Part shown: in pieces, positions 5,543-9,296 of the stretch
How positions within the stretch are numbered: position 1 is the stretch's first letter
Layout: every line of letters starts with the position of its first letter
NCBI GenBank assembly: GCA_003156495.1
Contig: PMHC01000243.1
Coordinates: 3,363 to 12,658 of the forward strand
Reading direction: 5' to 3'
Length of the DNA stretch: 9,296 bases
Source of the DNA: Acidobacteriaceae bacterium
GTDB lineage: Bacteria > Acidobacteriota > Terriglobia > Terriglobales > Acidobacteriaceae
The notes under the pieces: model-generated
Database searches by the model: none
The model's input: the letters and a program-made list of their open reading frames with translations, nothing else
Told to the model about the DNA's origin: nothing
Made by a program: the position numbers and the translations under genes

Positions 5543-6192
5543 GCCTTCTCTCCTTGCGGCTGAACGGCGGCCATGGCGGCCAGTACGCTGGCTCCGCCCC
5601 GGACCCGGTCGCCGACTTTGACGCGGAGAACGGCTGCGGCCGGCAGCAGCACATCGACGCGCGAGCCGAATTTAATCAACCCCACCCGTTGGCCGCGCTC
5701 GACCCTCTGGCCTTCGCTACAACTGCAAACGATGCGCCGGGCCAAAAGGCCGGCAATCTGCTTGAAGGTGATTTCGATGCCGGCGTCCTCGCCCTGGCCG
5801 CGAACCGTGATTGCATTCTGCTCGTTGCGGTCGGCCGAGGCCGGATTCATGGCATTCAGGAACTGCCCCTTCTGATAATGCACGCGGCTCACCGTGCCGC
5901 CAATGGGCGCGCGGTTGATGTGCACGTCAAAAACGCTCAGGAATATGCTGATGCGCTGGCGAGGACCGTCAGCGGTGGCGATGGCGGCCGTCTCTGTAAC
6001 CAGACCGTCGCCGGGCGAGACAATCACTCCCGCGCCGGCGGGAATCGCGCGCCGCGGATCGCGGAAAAACCAGAGAAAGAATGCGGCCAGCAAAACCGGC
6101 AGCGCACTCAGCCACAGGCTCGAGGTGAGAACCCAGCAGGCGGCCGCAACCGCCAAAAAGACAAATCCGTAGATGTAACCGTCGCGAACCAT
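5539..6192 (-). CDS. psd: Phosphatidylserine decarboxylase, short (archaeal-type) proenzyme
   Basis: Psd decarboxylates phosphatidylserine to phosphatidylethanolamine using a pyruvoyl group made by self-cleavage. This is the short form (217 residues from ATG 6192). Two hydrophobic segments at about 8-43 anchor it in the membrane; SPGDG at 60-64 and SVFDVHINRAP at 86-96 follow, with D62 and H91. The cleavage site is IKFGSRVD, with Gly176-Ser177 becoming the beta-chain end and the pyruvoyl group. In the long proteobacterial enzyme this site is LGST. A TTG nine bases further upstream (6201) is in frame, but ATG 6192 gives the usual MVRDGY start. The gene precedes pssA with a four-base overlap, so substrate maker and consumer are co-expressed. 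Confidence 0.93.
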   Translation of the reverse strand: MVRDGYIYGFVFLAVAAACWVLTSSLWLSALPVLLAAFFLWFFRDPRRAIPAGAGVIVSPGDGLVTETAAIATADGPRQRISIFLSVFDVHINRAPIGGTVSRVHYQKGQFLNAMNPASADRNEQNAITVRGQGEDAGIEITFKQIAGLLARRIVCSCSEGQRVERGQRVGLIKFGSRVDVLLPAAAVLRVKVGDRVRGGASVLAAMAAVQPQGEKA

Positions 6193-6203
6193 CGTTCCCA
6201 ACG

Positions 6204-6209
6204 ATTATA
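6204..6209 (-). promoter_or_regulatory. Consensus -10 hexamer just upstream of psd
   Basis: The minus strand reads TATAAT here, a perfect -10. Transcription would begin around 6197, only a few bases before the psd ATG at 6192, giving a nearly leaderless message. No -35 resembling TTGACA is found 16-18 bases upstream, so this call rests on one hexamer. Bases 6210-6328 hold only a small GCGGC/GCCGC hairpin (6272-6284) without a T tract. Confidence 0.3.
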
Positions 6210-6328
6210 CGGTGATTGGGCAAAATATCGTAGGCGCAAAGCATTACAAGCGGGCACTTCGCGCCCTCATCGCGGCTTAGCCGCACTCGCCACGCGAGCC
6301 TGCTGCAAAAAATTCTCGCCGAACCGGC

Positions 6329-6538
6329 TTAGGCTACAACCGGAATCCGGCGCTCTAGCGCGCTGATCAGATCCTTGGCATGCAGCTTGAGCTTTTTCAG
6401 ACGCACGGCCTCAAGCTGTTCGTCTTCGCTGAGGTAGGGCTTTTGCAGCAACTCATCCAAACGCTGAGCATAACGGCGATGTTCGGTTAGCAGGCGATCA
6501 AGATCTTCACTCAGCGTGGAAACCTGTACTTCGTCCAT
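6329..6538 (-). CDS. DUF465 / YdcH-like small protein
   Basis: A 69-residue, highly charged, all-helical protein. It matches the DUF465 (YdcH) family pattern: a LLTEHRRYAQRLDELL heptad stretch at residues 16-31, an acidic turn YLSEDEQLEAV at 35-45, then RLKKLKLHAKDLISALERR with the family's LKK..KL..KD motif. Two helices likely form a coiled-coil hairpin. The molecular function of the family is not established. The start is well fixed by GGAGGTG a few bases before ATG 6538. It has about 200 bases of its own upstream sequence with a plausible promoter, so it is probably transcribed independently of rimI. Confidence 0.88.
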   Translation of the reverse strand: MDEVQVSTLSEDLDRLLTEHRRYAQRLDELLQKPYLSEDEQLEAVRLKKLKLHAKDLISALERRIPVVA

Positions 6539-6604
6539 CCGGCACCTCCTGCGCCGCGGCCCCTGGGGCATTCTTACGGGCCACGGTTTTTCTTGAATCA
6601 TTAA

Positions 6605-6634
6605 CTTATATCGCCCTGGTGGGCCGGTCGGCAA
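6605..6634 (-). promoter_or_regulatory. Putative sigma-70-type promoter for the DUF465 gene
   Basis: On the minus strand TTGCCG (6634-6629) is followed after 18 bases by TATAAG (6610-6605), matching consensus at 4 of 6 and 5 of 6 positions. Start of transcription would be near 6598, giving a leader of about 60 bases before ATG 6538. Confidence 0.35.
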
Positions 6635-6686
6635 GCGGGAAAATCGACAAAAGTAACCGGAGGGCTCTGAATTCCTGGCGAGACAT

Positions 6687-6716
6687 AAAAAAGTGAGCCG
6701 CGACCGGAAAAGCGGC
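6687..6716 (-). terminator. Possible intrinsic terminator after rimI
   Basis: Read on the minus strand, GCCGC (6716-6712) pairs with GCGGC (6701-6697) across a ten-base loop, followed by TCAC and six Ts (6692-6687). It begins 24 bases after the rimI stop codon. The stem is short and the T tract is offset by four bases, so strength is uncertain. Confidence 0.4.
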
Positions 6717-6740
6717 AGCTCGACGGATCGGCGAAGCCGC

Positions 6741-7229
6741 TCAAGCAAACCGGAGACGCATCAGAATTGCATCTTCAACAGGATCAACGTAGTAGTTTGC
6801 TCTGCGGCCGGTTTCTGTCATTCCGGCGGCGCGATAAAACCGCAGAGCCGCGGCATTTGAGGCGCGAACTTCAAGCAGAATTTCCTCGGCTCCGGCCGCG
6901 CGCACTTCGTTGGCGAGAGCCGCGAAGAGCCGCCGGCCCAATCCTTCGCGCTGGCTTGTGGTGGGCACTGCGATCGATTCCAGTTCAGCCTGTGGCGGAA
7001 CGAGACAGGCGATAGCGAAGCCTAGAATCTTTTCTTCATCCGCTTCCTGATTCGCCTCGTGGTCCATTGCGGCCGCCAGCGAGATCCGGCGCGGTCTGGC
7101 GTCGAGGTCGAGCGCGGTTTGGTAGGCCGCTAGTTTCCAGTGCGGCGCGGTCGGCAGATGGGCGGCGATCTCCATGGCTTGCGCCAGATCGGCGGCCACC
7201 ATCGGTCGTATGCGCGCCTCTGGCTTCAT
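6741..7229 (-). CDS. rimI: Ribosomal protein S18-alanine N-acetyltransferase (GNAT family)
   Basis: RimI acetylates the N-terminal alanine of ribosomal protein S18 using acetyl-CoA. The 162-residue protein shows the GNAT fold: IRPMVAADLAQAMEI at 7-21, a core strand ending ELESIAV (82-88), the acetyl-CoA pyrophosphate loop Q93-R-E-G96-L-G98, and the RimI hallmark LLEVRASNAAALRFYRAAGM (118-137), where E120 and Y132 sit at conserved places. An acidic, low-complexity insertion (about 55-67) makes it a little longer than usual. ATG 7229 overlaps the tsaB stop as ATGA with no visible ribosome-binding site, implying translational coupling. A much longer in-frame reading back to 7619 would lie wholly across tsaB and was rejected. 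The tsaB-rimI pairing is common in bacteria and supports the assignment. Confidence 0.93.
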   Translation of the reverse strand: MKPEARIRPMVAADLAQAMEIAAHLPTAPHWKLAAYQTALDLDARPRRISLAAAMDHEANQEADEEKILGFAIACLVPPQAELESIAVPTTSQREGLGRRLFAALANEVRAAGAEEILLEVRASNAAALRFYRAAGMTETGRRANYYVDPVEDAILMRLRFA

Positions 7230-7957
7230 TTGCGCAGTGGTTTGGCCGCGGCCAGTTGGCTGGTGAGCTCTGCGCCGAAGATTTCCGCGTCGGAGCGGCG
7301 CAGATAATGCGCGTCGAGCTGCTCGATGTCGGCGAACTCGTGGCGCGCGACTCGCTCCGCGCAAAGGCGAAGCGCATCGGCGGCGGTGGGTGCGGCAACG
7401 CGAAGCTCTTCGGCATTCGGCCAGGCGGTTGCAAGCAGCCGTGCGGCGCTCTCGTCGCAAACGGCAACCCGCGCCGGTGGCGCAAGCGCGACCAGTTCTT
7501 CGGCTCCTGCCAAAAGCTCGCGCGGCGCGGCTGCCGGTTCGGTCAGGCCCGGTTCGGCCAAGCCTAGTTCGGCCAGACGTAGATAGATTTCTTCGCGATG
7601 CGCGTCGAGCGCCGCGCAAGCGACGCCGGCTGATGCGGCCAGCACCTCAAGACGCGAAACGGCGACGAGGGGAATCCTCGCCCCCTCGGCGAAGCCTTTG
7701 GCGGTGCTTAGCCCGACGCGGATTCCGGTAAAGCTGCCCGGCCCGTTGACGACGACGATGGCCTCGAGCTGGCGCAATTCTGCCCCTGCCGCCGCCAGCA
7801 CTTCCGTCACAGAGGAGAGCAGCGTGGCCGAGTAGCTGCGCCCGGCCAATTCGTTCTGACCGAGAATTTCGACAGCATCTGCCGCCGCCCGGCCCAATGC
7901 GATTGAGCCGGTGGGGCCGCAGGTGTCAATGCCGAGAATGAGCTGCGATGTGGACAC
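7226..7957 (-). CDS. tsaB: tRNA threonylcarbamoyladenosine biosynthesis protein TsaB
   Basis: TsaB is the non-catalytic partner of TsaD in making N6-threonylcarbamoyladenosine (t6A) at position 37 of ANN-decoding tRNAs. The 243-residue protein has the ASKHA-type N-terminal domain: LILGIDTC at 6-13, the signature NGPGSFTGIRVGLSTAKG at 71-88, DAHREEIY at 118-125, and a C-terminal YLRR at 218-221. The length is normal. Residues 127-141 hold a five-residue tandem repeat (RLAEL, GLAEP, GLTEP) that arises from a 15-bp DNA repeat. The GTG start at 7957 lies 10 bases after the metB-like stop, with AAGG inside that gap region as ribosome-binding site. It overlaps rimI by four bases. Confidence 0.95.
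   Translation of the reverse strand: MSTSQLILGIDTCGPTGSIALGRAAADAVEILGQNELAGRSYSATLLSSVTEVLAAAGAELRQLEAIVVVNGPGSFTGIRVGLSTAKGFAEGARIPLVAVSRLEVLAASAGVACAALDAHREEIYLRLAELGLAEPGLTEPAAAPRELLAGAEELVALAPPARVAVCDESAARLLATAWPNAEELRVAAPTAADALRLCAERVARHEFADIEQLDAHYLRRSDAEIFGAELTSQLAAAKPLRK
7537..7581. repeat. Three tandem 15-bp units inside tsaB
   Basis: Units at 7537-7551, 7552-7566 and 7567-7581 all begin GTTCGG and are similar through most of their length. Being a multiple of three, the array keeps the frame and encodes the pentapeptide series RLAEL/GLAEP/GLTEP. It lies between the two TsaB lobes, where length change is likely tolerated. Confidence 0.7.
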
Positions 7958-7967
7958 GGATCGCGCC

Positions 7968-9116
7968 TTAGACCTCCGCCAGCGCCTGATCGAGATCGGC
8001 GATCAGATCGTCTTTGTCCTCGATGCCCACCGAGAGCCGGACGCGGTTCTGGTTGATGCCCATCGACTGGCGCACCTCTTCGCTGACCGAGCCGTGCGTG
8101 GTCGTGGCCGAGTGCGAGGCCAGCGACTCAACGCCGCCCAGCGATTCGGCATTCAAAAAGATCTGCAGCGCCTTCAAAAAGCGTTCGGCCCCGTCGCGCG
8201 ATTCCAGTTCAAAGCTCATCATCGAGCCGAAACCTTTCTGCTGCCGGCAGGCAAGCTCGTACTGCGGGTGAGTTTTCAGTCCGGGGTAAGCCAGCTTGCT
8301 GATTTTGGGATGTGTTGCCAGGTAGGCGGCGATGGCGTGACCATTTTCTTCGTGCTGCTTGATGCGCAGCGGCAAGGTCTTGATTCCACGCAGTACCAAA
8401 TAACACTCAAAAGGCGACATGATGCCGCCGGCGGCCTTTTGCACCAGCAGATAACGGTCTTTGTGCTCGGGTTTGGAGCCGATGATGGCGCCCCCCAGCC
8501 CGTCGGAGTGGCCATTCAAATACTTGGTCGTCGAATACACGACGATGTCGGCGCCCAGCTTGAGCGGACTTTGCAGAATCGGCGACATGAAGGTGTTGTC
8601 GACGCTGACCTCGGCTCCGTGGGCGTGCGCCAGCTTGCTGATGGCGGCGATGTCAGAGAGCACCATCAGCGGATTGCTCGGCGTTTCAACGTGAATCAGT
8701 TTTGTGTTGGGCTTGATGGCCGCTTCGACGGCAGCCAGATCGCTGGTGTCAACATAGGTGATTTCGATGCCGTAGCCGCTGATGATTTGGTTGAACAAAC
8801 GCACCGTGCCGGCGTAAACGTCGCGCGAGCAGATGAGGTGATCGCCGGTGTGCAGCGGAGCGACCAGGGCGTTGATGGCGGCCATGCCGCTGGTGAAGGC
8901 GTGAGCGCTCACGCCGCCTTCCAGCGCGGCCAGAGCCGTTTCCAGCCGGTCGCGGGTCGGGTTGCCGGCGCGCGAGTAATCCCAGCCGCGATCGGTACCG
9001 ATGCCAGTCAACTGAAAGGTTGAGGAAAGATAAACGGGAACGTTGACAGCGCCAGTGGTGGGATCAGGATATTGCCCCGCATGGACGGCGAGTGTCGAGT
9101 ATTTGTAGTCGGACAT
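7968..9116 (-). CDS. metB: Cystathionine gamma-synthase (trans-sulfuration PLP enzyme, canonical)
   Basis: A 382-residue PLP enzyme close to E. coli MetB in its landmarks: WDYSRAGNPTRDRLE at 45-59 (phosphate-binding Y47, R49), Y101, VDNTF at 172-176 with D173, the Schiff-base K198 in TTKYLNGHSDGLGG, RQQKGFGSMMSFEL at 291-304, and AESLGGVESLASH at 323-335 with Glu330, the residue typical of gamma-synthases and gamma-lyases. R360 in RLSVGIED holds the substrate carboxylate. It should join an activated homoserine ester to cysteine to form cystathionine. A cystathionine gamma-lyase role cannot be excluded by sequence alone. ATG 9116 is preceded by TAGGAG at six-base spacing. It is first in a tight cluster with tsaB and rimI, and follows the VWFA-like gene by 34 bases with no obvious terminator between. 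Confidence 0.9.
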   Translation of the reverse strand: MSDYKYSTLAVHAGQYPDPTTGAVNVPVYLSSTFQLTGIGTDRGWDYSRAGNPTRDRLETALAALEGGVSAHAFTSGMAAINALVAPLHTGDHLICSRDVYAGTVRLFNQIISGYGIEITYVDTSDLAAVEAAIKPNTKLIHVETPSNPLMVLSDIAAISKLAHAHGAEVSVDNTFMSPILQSPLKLGADIVVYSTTKYLNGHSDGLGGAIIGSKPEHKDRYLLVQKAAGGIMSPFECYLVLRGIKTLPLRIKQHEENGHAIAAYLATHPKISKLAYPGLKTHPQYELACRQQKGFGSMMSFELESRDGAERFLKALQIFLNAESLGGVESLASHSATTTHGSVSEEVRQSMGINQNRVRLSVGIEDKDDLIADLDQALAEV

Positions 9117-9150
9117 GATCAGCTCCTAGCCTTTTTGCTTTTCTTCTAGC

Positions 9151-9296
9151 TTATCGCGACGGAGCCGAAGGTTTCAGAACCCGCACCACCGGGAAGTACC
9201 CGGTGCGCGTCCGCACAGTCAGTTTGCCAACGCCCTTGCCCGAGGCCTGCACCTCCACCCGGCGAAAACCCGGCTCGGTGGTCGGCTTGGTCGAGT
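9151..9296 (-). CDS. C-terminal fragment, probable VWFA-related domain protein (runs off window)
   Basis: Only the last 47 codons are present, ending at TAA 9151-9153. The visible sequence includes GFRRVEVQASGKG and LTVRTRTGYFPVVRVLKP. An FRRxxV strand followed by a VRTRxGYF strand is the usual C-terminal end of the VWFA-related proteins (TIGR03436 type) that are abundant in Acidobacteriota, where their function is mostly unknown. The stretch is too short for a firm call; any secreted beta-sandwich protein could end this way. Confidence 0.5.
   Translation of the reverse strand, partial: STKPTTEPGFRRVEVQASGKGVGKLTVRTRTGYFPVVRVLKPSAPSR

Noticed and set aside
4556..5563. 335-codon plus-strand open frame opposite pssA
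   Set aside because: The product is Gln/Arg/Glu-rich without domains, whereas pssA on the minus strand has the full catalytic signature.
5554..6366. 270-codon plus-strand open frame opposite psd
   Set aside because: It is an antisense shadow that extends past psd only by chance and has no recognisable motif or ribosome-binding site.
6741..7619. A 292-residue form of RimI starting at 7619
   Set aside because: The extra 130 residues are Arg-rich and lie across tsaB; the ATGA overlap at 7226-7229 gives the natural start.
7911..9023. 370-codon plus-strand open frame opposite the cystathionine gamma-synthase gene
   Set aside because: It is an antisense shadow of a strongly conserved gene, and its product resembles no family.
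1..9296. CRISPR array, tRNA/rRNA gene, prophage or toxin-antitoxin module
   Set aside because: No spaced direct repeats, no cloverleaf-like sequence and no phage or toxin family protein was seen; the window is housekeeping genes plus a RAYT remnant.

Overview
The window is GC-rich bacterial chromosome in which nearly every base belongs to a housekeeping gene. An acidobacterium is the most likely source. The pointers are a C-terminal fragment resembling the VWFA-related proteins common in Acidobacteriota, a short-type phosphatidylserine decarboxylase next to pssA, and a decayed REP-associated tyrosine transposase (RAYT) beside a REP-like hairpin. This assignment is an inference from family resemblance, not from a marker gene.

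Layout. Left end, minus strand: the first 112 codons of purH, running off the window. Divergent from it, plus strand: a rhomboid protease (504-1367), then a 335-base interval, then an atypical Cys/Met-metabolism PLP enzyme (1703-2914). From 2929 everything is on the minus strand. In transcription order from the right end: the tail of a VWFA-like protein, a cystathionine gamma-synthase (metB-like), tsaB, rimI, a DUF465 (YdcH-like) small protein, psd, pssA, a catalytically dead-looking aspartate-semialdehyde dehydrogenase paralogue (USG-1 type), the REP-like hairpin and the RAYT pseudogene.

Three gene groups stand out. metB-tsaB-rimI are tightly packed (10-nt gap, then an ATGA overlap), so sulfur amino-acid synthesis is coupled to tRNA t6A modification and ribosomal protein S18 acetylation. 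psd-pssA share a GTGA overlap and together make phosphatidylethanolamine from CDP-diacylglycerol via phosphatidylserine; the USG-1-like gene follows on the same strand.

The most interesting region is 1413-1602, upstream of the plus-strand PLP enzyme. It holds a promoter-like element whose predicted start falls on the ATG of a 32-codon ORF with a Cys-Cys pair and a third Cys. Mutually exclusive pairings (1:2, 2:3, 3:4) follow, ending in a 12-bp intrinsic terminator with a T tract. This is the layout of a cysteine-responsive transcription attenuator read by a probably leaderless peptide. It suggests that the atypical PLP enzyme is switched on when charged tRNA-Cys runs short. The window also holds two clearly different members of the same PLP family, one canonical and one with a key glutamate replaced by arginine.
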